64,000 nt of DNA from the NCBI GenBank assembly GCA_018266295.1, contig JAFEAQ010000011.1, positions 62,001 to 126,000 of the forward strand. Direction: 5' to 3'. Origin of the DNA: Bdellovibrionales bacterium. GTDB lineage: Bacteria > Bdellovibrionota > Bdellovibrionia > Bdellovibrionales > Bdellovibrionaceae. Positions 9,306 through 17,188 of this stretch are shown piece by piece. Position 1 is the first letter of the stretch, and each line of letters starts with the position of its first letter. Under the pieces are notes generated by a model, which worked only from the letters and a program-made list of their open reading frames with translations, ran no database searches and was not told the DNA's origin. Both the position numbers and the translations under genes were made by a program.

Positions 9306-9327
9306 AGGGTCCTCCTTTAAAAAAGAA

Positions 9328-9978
9328 CTACCAATGCAAAATTTTTCGTCCCACAAACGAGCCCACGATCGCCATCACGATCAACGGCAACAAAAAATGC
9401 CAAACCAAAATATGCATCCCATTCAGGCTCGAACAATGAAGAGTGATGGCAACACCACCAGCACCAACGGCAGCAAGCCCCAGCACCAAACCGCTCATCA
9501 GTGGATGAGTGCTAGCGCCTTGACGGGCTTTCCATGTTAAAAAGGCCCCTGTCACAGTACCAACGGACATTGCGACCATCGCACACCCTGAGCCTAAGAC
9601 CGAAAGGCCTTCGGACATCAGCTCTTCACTGAGACCCAAAATCCGCACCACTTGAATCAGTGCTAACAGAGATAAAACTGCAAAAACTGCCTTCAGATAT
9701 TTTTTTAAACCTTCTTTACCAGGCGACGAAGACCAAGACACGAGCCCCAGCGACGCAAAAAACAAGAGGGAGAAAGCTCCTAACTGCGCCCAGGTATCGA
9801 AGTGCTGCAGACTCTGCATCAGATCCACTCGCGGACGAAGGCTTAAAATAACAAGCACGATCAGAACAAGACTGCCAACTCCCCATTTCAATGCAAACGT
9901 GAGGGGTTTTTCAGGACTCCGCACGGGCTGTAAATTTTTTGTCAGTTGTGAAATCAGATCATCGGTTTTCACGCGCAT
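9328..9978 (-). CDS. nrsF: NrsF-type membrane anti-sigma factor (DUF1109)
   Basis: The product has six or so hydrophobic helices, and the pattern of the NrsF/DUF1109 family, membrane proteins that hold an ECF sigma factor of the SigF group inactive. Two cysteines stand out, Cys132 in LGSGCAMVAM and Cys182 in TLHCSSLNGMH. Conserved cysteines at similar places in Caulobacter NrsF are implicated in signal sensing, so they probably sense the stress here too. The ATG at 9978 directly abuts its GGAGG. A GTG six bases later (9972) has better spacing and may be the true start. The start overlaps the sigma-factor gene by 20 bases, supporting translational coupling. Confidence 0.88.
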   Translation of the reverse strand: MRVKTDDLISQLTKNLQPVRSPEKPLTFALKWGVGSLVLIVLVILSLRPRVDLMQSLQHFDTWAQLGAFSLLFFASLGLVSWSSSPGKEGLKKYLKAVFAVLSLLALIQVVRILGLSEELMSEGLSVLGSGCAMVAMSVGTVTGAFLTWKARQGASTHPLMSGLVLGLAAVGAGGVAITLHCSSLNGMHILVWHFLLPLIVMAIVGSFVGRKILHW

Positions 9979-10555
9979 CCTCCTTCACTTTTTCCTGCAG
10001 AGTTTTCATGGCTCGATGAATTGTGACCTTCACATCACTCACCGTATATCCGGTTTTATCGGCGGCTTCTTCAACAGAAAGCCCCTCTAGCTTCACGAGC
10101 TTTAGGACATTTCTTTGCTTATCAGATAAAATCTCTAGGAGTTTTTCAAGATCAACCTCGGCAGTAAGATCCAAGCTCGCCATACTTTCAATGTGTTCAA
10201 GCTCTTCCTCTATATCGAGAGCAGAACTAAAGGCTTTGTTCTTGCGGATATAATCAATGATTTTATATCTCGCGATCGCATACATCCATGGAAGGAAGAA
10301 CTGCTCGGGATCGTACGTGTGTCTTTTCACATGAATCGCCAGCAATACTTCTTGCAAAACATCTTCTTGGCTACTGCCCGTGCCAAATCCGAATCTTGCA
10401 AAAGCGTTATCGATATATTTTGCCAGCATGCTACGAATCCTTAACAGCAACTGCCGGTAATCACCGGCGTCGCCTTTTTGCGAACTTCTCATCAACCGAG
10501 AAAGCTCTGCTTCATCTTGAGACTGTTTCAGGCTTTCCGCGCCTTCGACTTTCAT
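9959..10555 (-). CDS. sigF: ECF RNA polymerase sigma factor, SigF-like
   Basis: The protein (198 aa from this start) has ECF region 2 (SSQEDVLQEVLLAIHVKRHTY, then PWMYAIARYKIIDYIRKNK) and region 4 (LSDKQRNVLKLVKLEGLSVEEAAD, then a helix-turn-helix ending SDVKVTIHRAMKTL). It directs transcription to stress promoters when released from the adjacent membrane anti-sigma factor. ATG 10555 has GAGG 8 bases upstream, but the -10 element of a sigma-F-like promoter (10553-10580) overlaps this ATG. Transcripts from that promoter would have to use Met22 (10492), giving 177 residues starting just before region 2. The pairing with NrsF and the promoter motif, rather than sequence alone, supports the SigF label. 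Confidence 0.92.
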   Translation of the reverse strand: MKVEGAESLKQSQDEAELSRLMRSSQKGDAGDYRQLLLRIRSMLAKYIDNAFARFGFGTGSSQEDVLQEVLLAIHVKRHTYDPEQFFLPWMYAIARYKIIDYIRKNKAFSSALDIEEELEHIESMASLDLTAEVDLEKLLEILSDKQRNVLKLVKLEGLSVEEAADKTGYTVSDVKVTIHRAMKTLQEKVKEDARENR

Positions 10556-10580
10556 TCGTAGGACCTCACTAAAAGGTTAC
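10553..10580 (-). promoter_or_regulatory. Sigma-F-like promoter towards sigF-nrsF-msrA
   Basis: Reading the minus strand, GTAACC (10580-10575) is followed after exactly 16 bases by CGAATG (10558-10553). The same hexamer-16-CGAA arrangement is found on the plus strand in front of msrB, and it resembles the SigF motif reported in Caulobacter. The -10 overlaps the first ATG of the sigma-factor gene, so the transcript would begin inside that reading frame. It probably provides autoregulation. Confidence 0.65.
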
Positions 10581-10657
10581 AAAAAAATTATTTAACCTCA
10601 TAAACGTCCTTTTTCCCGCTACTTACGCATTGCATGTATTAAAATATTTAGGATGCT

Positions 10658-10685
10658 GTAACCTTTTTCCGGACCCGAACGAATA
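10658..10685 (+). promoter_or_regulatory. Sigma-F-like promoter of msrB-dipZ
   Basis: GTAACC (10658-10663), a 16-base spacer and CGAATA (10680-10685) form an ECF-type promoter. Transcription would begin around 10690, about 30 bases before msrB. The match in sequence and spacing with the minus-strand element at 10553-10580 makes a shared regulator, the adjacent ECF sigma factor, likely. Confidence 0.75.
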
Positions 10686-10720
10686 AGCCGGTGTGATAGG
10701 AACCCACAAAGAGGTGTCAG

Positions 10721-11227
10721 ATGAAACTTAGTGTTTGGCTTTTAAACCTAATCGCCCTTCCCGCATTGGCTATCAATTTGAGCGGCTATAAAAAACCGTC
10801 CGAAGCGGAGCTCAAAAAAAAGCTCACTCCGTTGCAATTTGAAGTCACCCAAAAAGACGGCACAGAGCCCTCATTTAAAAATGAATATTGGGATAATCAT
10901 AAAGAAGGACTTTATGTTGATGTTGTTTCCGGAGAACCGCTTTTTAGTTCTCTCGATAAATATGAATCAGGTACCGGCTGGCCGAGTTTTACAAAACCGC
11001 TCGATCCGAAATTTGTGACCACGAAAACCGATCGTACCTTTGGCATGACCCGCACCGAAGTTCGGAGCGCCGTCGCCAATTCCCATTTAGGACACTTATT
11101 CAATGATGGTCCTCAACCACTGGGCACGCGCTATTGCATGAATTCAGCGTCGCTTAAATTTATTCCCGTCGCGGACTTAGAAAAAGCCGGTTACGGCGAA
11201 TATCTGAAACTTTTTAAAAAGAAATAA
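10721..11227 (+). CDS. msrB: Peptide methionine sulfoxide reductase MsrB, exported
   Basis: MsrB reduces methionine-R-sulfoxide. GAGGTG lies upstream of ATG 10721 and residues 1-17 form a short signal peptide. Family motifs are present: GTGWPSF (residues 84-90), SHLGHLF (121-127) and the active-site segment [11 protein letters not shown] with Cys139. Unusually, Cys139 is the only cysteine. The two CxxC zinc sites are gone (DVVSGEP and a region without Cys before SHLGH) and there is no resolving cysteine. The enzyme must therefore be re-reduced directly by another thiol protein. The adjacent DipZ, 12 bases downstream, is the obvious candidate. It is controlled by the ECF-type promoter at 10658. 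Confidence 0.96.
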   Translation: MKLSVWLLNLIALPALAINLSGYKKPSEAELKKKLTPLQFEVTQKDGTEPSFKNEYWDNHKEGLYVDVVSGEPLFSSLDKYESGTGWPSFTKPLDPKFVTTKTDRTFGMTRTEVRSAVANSHLGHLFNDGPQPLGTRYCMNSASLKFIPVADLEKAGYGEYLKLFKKK

Positions 11228-11239
11228 CGGGAGACCACC

Positions 11240-12943
11240 ATGACGTTACTTATACTGTCTTATATCGGTGGTTTTTTAACCATCCTGAGTCCTTGCATCC
11301 TGCCGGTTCTGCCCTTCGTCTTTGCGAAGGCGGATCAGCCTTTTTATCGATCTTCGTTGCCACTTCTTGCCGGCATGGCGGTGACATTCACGACAGCATC
11401 ACTGCTCGCAGTGCTTGGCGGCGCCTGGGTGGCTGAAGCCAACAACTGGGGCCGCTGGATTGCGATGGTTCTGCTGGCGGTTTTTGGCCTGTCTTTGATC
11501 TTTCCGATCTATCTTGAAACTTTAATGGCGCCACTGACTAAACTCGGTGTGAAGTTGACTGGCCATCAGCGCGGCCCGACGAGCCCCGGCCAGTCTTTCG
11601 TGATCGGCATCGCCACAGGTTTTTTGTGGGCACCGTGCGCGGGGCCGATTTTGGGTCTGATTTTAACCGGCGCCGCGGTTCAAGGAAAACCGTCTGAAGC
11701 GGCGAGCTTTCTTTTTGCCTATGCCTTGGGGGCGGGATCGTCGCTGGCGCTGGCACTTCTTGCCGGCGGAAAAGTTTTTACGAAGATGAAGGGGTATCTG
11801 AAGGCCGAAGGCTATGTTAAGAAAATCCTGGGTGTTTTAGTACTCTTAGGTGTTGTCGCCATAGCCTTTAATCTCGATCGCACGGTTCTTACGCAAGTTG
11901 CCCGTGTACAAACAGAGACTCTTGAACAGCATCTCTTGAACATGACCGATGCAGGCCCCGCCAATATCGGCTTTAAAGATGAGGGCGAAATGCCCAGCAT
12001 CGATGGTGCCGTTGCGTGGTTAAACTCCCCGCCGCTAACGAATGCCGAACTCAAAGGCAAAGTGGTGCTCATCGATTTTTGGACTTACTCCTGTATTAAC
12101 TGTCTGCGCACGCTGCCTTATATGAAGGCGTGGAATGAGAAATACAAAGACAAAGGATTGGTCATTATTGGCGTTCACACTCCGGAATTTGCCTTCGAGA
12201 AAGACTTGAAGAATGTCACGCAAGCGGCGAAAGATCTGGGAGTAACTTATCCTATTGCCGTTGATAACAACTACACCATCTGGAAGGCCTTCAAAAACCA
12301 GTACTGGCCGGCGCACTACTTTGTCGACCGCTCAGGCCGTATCCGCCACCATAAATTTGGCGAAGGAAAATACGAAGAGTCTGAAAAGATCATTCAAGAA
12401 CTTTTGGGTGAAGAAGTGATTGGCAAAGACACGAGCTTGGTCAGCGTGAATGCCACCGGTGCGCAAGTTTCTGGGCAACTGAAACAAGCTTACTCCGGCG
12501 AAACATACCTTGGTTACAGCCGTGCCGAAAACATGAAAGTAACACCTCAAGTTGTTCCCAAAACCGCGCAGGATTACAAAGTCACTGATAAATTGAAGCT
12601 CAACGAATGGGGCGTTACCGGCAACTGGCAAATCAATCCCCAAGATGCGACTTTGATGAAAGCTCCGGGTAAAATTTCTTTCCGTTTCCGCGCGCGTGAT
12701 CTGCATTTGGTTTTAGGTTCCGCCACCGACGGAAAGGAAGTCCGATTTAAAGTGACGATCGATGGTCAACCACCGGGCCCAGCTCATGGCATGGACATCG
12801 GCGATGATGGCCGCGGAGTCGTCAAAGACCACCGCTTGTACCAACTCATCCGCCAGCCAAGCGCACCGAATTATCAGGAAAAGTTGTTTGAAATCGAGTT
12901 CGAAGACCCAGGAGTCCAAGCCTTCGCATTTACATTTGGATAA
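11240..12943 (+). CDS. dipZ: DipZ-type thiol transporter: CcdA domain, thioredoxin domain and C-terminal sandwich domain
   Basis: The first 220 or so residues are a CcdA/DsbD-like membrane domain of about six helices with the redox cysteines in SPCILPVLP and APCAGPILG. The middle (about 255-400) is a TlpA/thioredoxin-like periplasmic domain with active site WTYSCINC (Cys285, Cys288) and the WPAHYFVD cis-proline region. The C-terminal 150 residues resemble the beta-rich module found in DipZ proteins. Electrons from cytoplasmic thioredoxin would pass through the membrane domain to the periplasmic domain and on to partners. Being 12 bases behind msrB and divergent from msrA, it most likely recharges these exported Msr enzymes. 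Confidence 0.93.
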   Translation: MTLLILSYIGGFLTILSPCILPVLPFVFAKADQPFYRSSLPLLAGMAVTFTTASLLAVLGGAWVAEANNWGRWIAMVLLAVFGLSLIFPIYLETLMAPLTKLGVKLTGHQRGPTSPGQSFVIGIATGFLWAPCAGPILGLILTGAAVQGKPSEAASFLFAYALGAGSSLALALLAGGKVFTKMKGYLKAEGYVKKILGVLVLLGVVAIAFNLDRTVLTQVARVQTETLEQHLLNMTDAGPANIGFKDEGEMPSIDGAVAWLNSPPLTNAELKGKVVLIDFWTYSCINCLRTLPYMKAWNEKYKDKGLVIIGVHTPEFAFEKDLKNVTQAAKDLGVTYPIAVDNNYTIWKAFKNQYWPAHYFVDRSGRIRHHKFGEGKYEESEKIIQELLGEEVIGKDTSLVSVNATGAQVSGQLKQAYSGETYLGYSRAENMKVTPQVVPKTAQDYKVTDKLKLNEWGVTGNWQINPQDATLMKAPGKISFRFRARDLHLVLGSATDGKEVRFKVTIDGQPPGPAHGMDIGDDGRGVVKDHRLYQLIRQPSAPNYQEKLFEIEFEDPGVQAFAFTFG

Positions 12944-12946
12944 AAC

Positions 12947-13240
12947 TTAAGATCTTGTAACCACGCGATTCACGAGCACCAAAACTGTGGCGCCCGCAAT
13001 GCCGATGCCGATTCCTTGCCAGCTAAACGCGTAGTACGCAGGCCAGCTGAACAAAATCGGCGTCAGGTAATTGCCTAAAAAAGAACCGGCAAGGCCGAGG
13101 AGGATCGTGCGGATCCAACCCATGGCTTCACTGCCAGGAATAATGAGCTTTGCGGCAACTCCGACACCAAGTCCGAGCGCAGCCCAAAGAAGCACTTTAT
13201 GTGTAAGAGGGTGATTCAAAACTGCGTAAACGTAATCCAT
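12947..13240 (-). CDS. Small GlsB/YeaQ/YmgE-like membrane protein
   Basis: A 97-residue protein with three hydrophobic helices. The central block VGVAAKLIIPGSEAMGWIRTI followed by a glycine-rich helix (LGLAGSFLGNYL) is typical of the GlsB/YeaQ/YmgE family, often annotated as transglycosylase-associated and linked to stress, with no established activity. It ends 3 bases after the convergent dipZ stop. The N-terminus is longer than in most members. Its link to the Msr locus is positional only. Confidence 0.75.
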   Translation of the reverse strand: MDYVYAVLNHPLTHKVLLWAALGLGVGVAAKLIIPGSEAMGWIRTILLGLAGSFLGNYLTPILFSWPAYYAFSWQGIGIGIAGATVLVLVNRVVTRS

Positions 13241-13272
13241 AAAATCATTTTAGACAGAAAATCCGCACTTCG

Positions 13273-13307
13273 GAAGTCAATTCTGAAAAGCGACCTGGTA
13301 CCTTTTA
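13273..13307 (-). repeat. Solo copy of the RAYT-associated 35-base repeat
   Basis: Read on the minus strand from 13307, this matches the 35-base repeat that bounds the RAYT unit at 29219-29980, with 2 differences (position 24 G to A, position 35 T to C). As at the other copies, the first three bases TAA are the stop codon of the adjacent gene, here the one at 13305-13886. It contains GGTACC and a short AAAAG/CTTTT stem. Confidence 0.85.
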
Positions 13308-13886
13308 GGCGGAGAGCTTCGCGCCTTGCATGATGGTTGGCCAGAACCAATCTAGCATTGGATCTTCGGAGATCACTTCGTGCAAGAAAATTTGCGGCGG
13401 AGCTTTGAATTTGAGTTTGCTGATTTCGTACTCGAGATCATCAAAACCCGGGCCAAAAACGTACATATGAAACTCTGGAGCCTGATGAAGCAGCTCTTTA
13501 AGAGAACGACGCCAAACCGCGGAATCACTGAACTTTCGTCTTTCCACAATCGTATCGTACTTCACTTGCGAAAGTTTCCAACGCTTAAACAAAGCTTCTT
13601 GCAAAAGTTGCGCAAGTTTCAGTTGGAAATCCCGTGGCATCTTCATGAAAAGTTCCTGCGAACCCATGATAGAAATTAAATCCATTTCAGGCGCGATATC
13701 TTGAGCCTGACGCAAATCCGACAACACTTCCGGCACGCGCAAAAGCTGCGTGCGAATTTCGATGTCGACTATGGAGTCACCAAGGGTGAAATAGACCACG
13801 TTCATACCCATAAAGGTACCACGTAAGACCCACTGGAACCGAGTCCTGACAGGCCAAGGTCTAGGTCCAATTTTCTTCCTGCCCAC
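13305..13886 (-). CDS. Unknown protein (up to 193 aa)
   Basis: The frame is open from a GTG at 13886. ATGs at 13811 (Met26) and 13805 (Met28) are alternatives, and none has a strong ribosome binding site. From Met28 the protein begins MNVVYFTLGDSIVDIEI, a plausible natural start of about 166 residues. It has no signal peptide or membrane segment and no recognised motif. The middle is helical and charged (FQLKLAQLLQEALFKRWKLS) and Trp occurs near the C-terminus. Its stop codon is provided by the repeat at 13273-13307. It is divergent from gspC across 71 bases. Function unknown. Confidence 0.7.
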   Translation of the reverse strand: MGRKKIGPRPWPVRTRFQWVLRGTFMGMNVVYFTLGDSIVDIEIRTQLLRVPEVLSDLRQAQDIAPEMDLISIMGSQELFMKMPRDFQLKLAQLLQEALFKRWKLSQVKYDTIVERRKFSDSAVWRRSLKELLHQAPEFHMYVFGPGFDDLEYEISKLKFKAPPQIFLHEVISEDPMLDWFWPTIMQGAKLSA

Positions 13887-13957
13887 GGGCCAGCCTTTTT
13901 GTTAGTCTATGGATGGACTTGAAGGATTCAAATCCCTGATTTGGCAAAGGAAAATCT

Positions 13958-14890
13958 GTGGCGGTAGATAACAAGAAGTTGAAGAAAAAGCGCCCCGCTT
14001 TTGAAAAGTGGCTTTCGTACCTGCTTTTTGTGTTCATTGGTTTTGTCGTCGCCGATTTGTTGATCTTAAGTTACCGCGATTTGATGCTGCCAAACCAGAC
14101 TCCCCCACCACGCCCGAAAAAAGTCTTGAACGACAACATGCTCGGCCGTGGCGCCTACAACACAATGATCTCGCGAAATATTTTTTCTTCGGACGGCGTC
14201 ATTCCTGATGCTTTGATCGCCAAAGGCCAAGACCCAAACAAGATCGAAGAAGCCGCTCCGGTGCCTTCGCAATTGCCACTAACTCTTGTTGGGACCCTGG
14301 TTCACTCCAATCCAGACAAATCAATTGCAGCCATTGAAATCAAAGGCAAAAACCAGACTCTGTCTTACACGCCAAAGAGAAATATCGAAAACATGGCGAC
14401 CTTGCTGAAGGTGGAACGTCAAAAAATCATCTTCCGCAATTTGAACAGCAATGTTCTTGAGTACATCGAGATGAAGCCGTTCGGTAACCAGAAAGTCGCT
14501 TTCGGAGCGACCGCCCCTACAGCTCCAGCTACGGGTGGCGGCGGCGATGTTAAAAACATGGGTGACAACAAGTTCACGATCAAGCGTGCCGACTTGCAAA
14601 AATATTTGAACGATCTTTCCAGCATTTTGATGCAGGCTCGCGCTGTTCCTTCCCGCGATAAAGTAACTGGCGAAGTGAACGGCTACCGCATCGTGGATTT
14701 CCAACCAAACAGCATTTTCTCACAATTGGGAATTCAGCGCATGGACCTCATTAAGGGTGTTAACGGCGAAACTGTCGACACTCCTCAAAAGGCCATGGAG
14801 CTCTTTAATATGTTTAAAAACTCGAATGAAATTAAAATGACTGTTGAGCGCGGTGGTCGCACTGAAACTCTTCAGTACAATATTCAGTAG
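13958..14890 (+). CDS. gspC: Type II secretion inner-membrane protein GspC
   Basis: GspC links the outer-membrane secretin to the inner-membrane platform. A GTG start is preceded by AAAGGA. A basic N-terminus is followed by a single membrane anchor (about residues 20-40), a Pro-rich linker, an HR domain (about 108-165, LPLTLVGTLVHS onward) that binds the secretin N0 domain, a Gly/Ala/Pro linker and a C-terminal PDZ-like domain (about 245-310, SIFSQLGIQRMDLIKGVNGE). The layout and length of 310 residues are those of typical GspC. It opens the twelve-gene gsp operon, with 46 bases before gspD. Confidence 0.93.
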   Translation: MAVDNKKLKKKRPAFEKWLSYLLFVFIGFVVADLLILSYRDLMLPNQTPPPRPKKVLNDNMLGRGAYNTMISRNIFSSDGVIPDALIAKGQDPNKIEEAAPVPSQLPLTLVGTLVHSNPDKSIAAIEIKGKNQTLSYTPKRNIENMATLLKVERQKIIFRNLNSNVLEYIEMKPFGNQKVAFGATAPTAPATGGGGDVKNMGDNKFTIKRADLQKYLNDLSSILMQARAVPSRDKVTGEVNGYRIVDFQPNSIFSQLGIQRMDLIKGVNGETVDTPQKAMELFNMFKNSNEIKMTVERGGRTETLQYNIQ

Positions 14891-14936
14891 TTTTTTTTCG
14901 TTTTGTGATTAGGATCCGCAAAGGAAGGTGGATGAC

Positions 14937-17174
14937 ATGAAGGTAAAAAGAAGACAGAAGACAGCGCTTGGAATTGCTTCTCTGCTCACGACTCAAATTG
15001 CACTTGCGCAGAGCTTTCCTCCGCCGCCTCCAATGCCATCCATGAATAACTTTCCACCACCTCCACCGGCAGCAGCAGCGGCTGCAGGCGGCGGCGAAAC
15101 GACGATTGGCCCATCTGGTTCTGATAAGCCAGGCGCTCTGAGCAAAAATCAACAGAGCAAGTTTGCAAAAGCCGGTCTTGAAGACATCACAAACGAAAAT
15201 TTCCCGGAAACGATCGAATCCTTCGACTTCCCGAACGTTGAAATCACGGATGTCATCAAAGCGATCTCGGAGCTTACTGGTAAGAACTTTATCATCGATC
15301 CGGGCGTGCGTGGTAAAATCACCATCGTTGCACCTTCTAAAATCACAGTGGCGGAAGCTTACAAAGCTTTCTTGTCAGCATTGGCTATTAATGGTTTCAC
15401 GGTTGTTCCCAGCGGTAGCTTCTTAAAGATTAAATCTGCGAGAAACGCGCAACGTGACAGCATCGAGACCTACTCTGGCGCTTATTATCCGAATTCAGAT
15501 CAAATGATCACCCGTATTATCCACTTGAAACACATTCAAGCGGAACAAGTGAATCGCGACCTTCGTATTTTATCGTCTAAAGACGGTGAAATGTCGGTTT
15601 ATACCGCAACGAACTCTTTGATTCTTTCAGATTACGGTTCCAACATCGATCGCGTGATGAAAATCATCAGCCAGCTCGACGTTCCGGGTTTTGAAGACCA
15701 AATCGAAGTGATTCCGGTAAAGTACGCAAAAGCGAAAGACCTTGCGGATCTCGTTGATAAAATCGTGAATAAAGGCCAAAAAAGCACAGGTTCCGCACCT
15801 GGCTCTTTCTCTGCCGGCGTACCGCGCTTTACCCGTTCAACGGGTGGCACGAGCGCACAACAAGGCACTAGTTTCTTCATGGCAATTCCTGAAGACCGCA
15901 CGAACTCCCTCATTGCGATGGGAAATAAAGCCGGTATTATTCGCTTGAAAAAACTCATTGCGCAATTGGACTTCCGCCCGCCTTCTGGTGGCTCTGGCGG
16001 TGTTTACGTTTACTACGTGAAAAACGGCGTTGCTAAAAATATCGCGCAAACACTTCAAGGTGTTGCAAAAGATGCTGCACCAAAACCGACAGGCGGAGGC
16101 TTACTGAGCCCTCTGGGTGGCAATCCTGTTTCTCAGCAAACTGAAATCTTCGGCAGCGATGTTAAAATCCAAGCCGATGAAGCCACAAATTCACTGGTTA
16201 TTACTGCCAGCAAACAAGACTACGAAACTGTTTTGCACATCTTAAAACAGCTCGATATTGCTCGCGATCAAGTGTTTGTTGAGACCGTGATCATGGAGAT
16301 GGCGAATAGTGACGCAACCAACTGGGGTATCGGTTATTACAAATACCAAAACGGTGCCGGTAAAGTCGGCTTCTCGAGCAATATCAGTTTGACGGATATG
16401 TTATCGCCAACAGGCGGCACTGGAGCGACTCTGGGCTTCGGTAGCGGCGATACAGTGACAGTGACAAACCCAATCGATAAGAGCTCGATCACAATTCCAA
16501 GCTTGATCGGGTTTATCAACTTCATCAAGTCGAATACAAAGGCAAACATCCTTTCAACTCCACAAGTTTTAGCTTTGGATAACCAAACAGCTGAGATTGA
16601 AGTGGGCGATAAAGTTCCTGTCAGCATCACTTCAACGACAAATGCCGCTGGTCAGATCACAAACTCTGCAAACTTCGAAGAAGCGACGATTAAACTCACT
16701 ATCAAACCGTTTATCAGCCCCGCTTCTGATACGATCCGCATGGAAGTGGATCAGAAGATCAAGCAGTTGACACAGGTTGCAGCTTTGCCTAAGAATCTTT
16801 CTGACAATTCACAGCCTTTGGCGACTCGTAATATCAAAACAACTCTGGTCATCAAAAACGAAGATACTGCCGTATTGGGTGGTTTGATTCGTGACCGCGA
16901 CTCTGAAACGGTTTCTAAGGTGCCTCTCTTGGGCGACTTGCCAATCATTGGCTGGCTGTTCAAGAGCCGCCAATCGACGAAAGAGAAAGTGAATCTTTTG
17001 GTGTTCTTAACTCCAAAAATCATTCGCAACCCTGCTGACCAAAAATCAGTTGTCGATCGTAAACTGGCTGAGCGCTTGAAGTATATTAAATCTCAAGGCG
17101 GCAAAGATCCTTATGGCGAAGCTGTAGACCGTCTTGGTAAAAAGACGTCTCAAGTGATTGACGATAACGAGTAA
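14937..17174 (+). CDS. gspD: Type II secretion outer-membrane secretin GspD
   Basis: GspD forms the multimeric outer-membrane channel. I chose ATG 14937, with AAGGAAGG 8 bases upstream, over the GTG at 14928 that overlaps that site. A signal peptide (to about residue 24, IALAQ) is followed by a striking Pro/Ala-rich stretch (two PPPPP runs, then poly-Ala and Gly), which is not usual in GspD. N0 begins near residue 85 (FPNVEITDVIKAISELTGK), then N1-N3 repeats, and the secretin core with the signature VPLLGDLPIIGWLF near residue 662. A short S-domain-like tail of about 60 residues follows. No pilotin gene is adjacent. Confidence 0.97.
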   Translation: MKVKRRQKTALGIASLLTTQIALAQSFPPPPPMPSMNNFPPPPPAAAAAAGGGETTIGPSGSDKPGALSKNQQSKFAKAGLEDITNENFPETIESFDFPNVEITDVIKAISELTGKNFIIDPGVRGKITIVAPSKITVAEAYKAFLSALAINGFTVVPSGSFLKIKSARNAQRDSIETYSGAYYPNSDQMITRIIHLKHIQAEQVNRDLRILSSKDGEMSVYTATNSLILSDYGSNIDRVMKIISQLDVPGFEDQIEVIPVKYAKAKDLADLVDKIVNKGQKSTGSAPGSFSAGVPRFTRSTGGTSAQQGTSFFMAIPEDRTNSLIAMGNKAGIIRLKKLIAQLDFRPPSGGSGGVYVYYVKNGVAKNIAQTLQGVAKDAAPKPTGGGLLSPLGGNPVSQQTEIFGSDVKIQADEATNSLVITASKQDYETVLHILKQLDIARDQVFVETVIMEMANSDATNWGIGYYKYQNGAGKVGFSSNISLTDMLSPTGGTGATLGFGSGDTVTVTNPIDKSSITIPSLIGFINFIKSNTKANILSTPQVLALDNQTAEIEVGDKVPVSITSTTNAAGQITNSANFEEATIKLTIKPFISPASDTIRMEVDQKIKQLTQVAALPKNLSDNSQPLATRNIKTTLVIKNEDTAVLGGLIRDRDSETVSKVPLLGDLPIIGWLFKSRQSTKEKVNLLVFLTPKIIRNPADQKSVVDRKLAERLKYIKSQGGKDPYGEAVDRLGKKTSQVIDDNE

Positions 17175-17188
17175 TGGAGTAGACCTCG

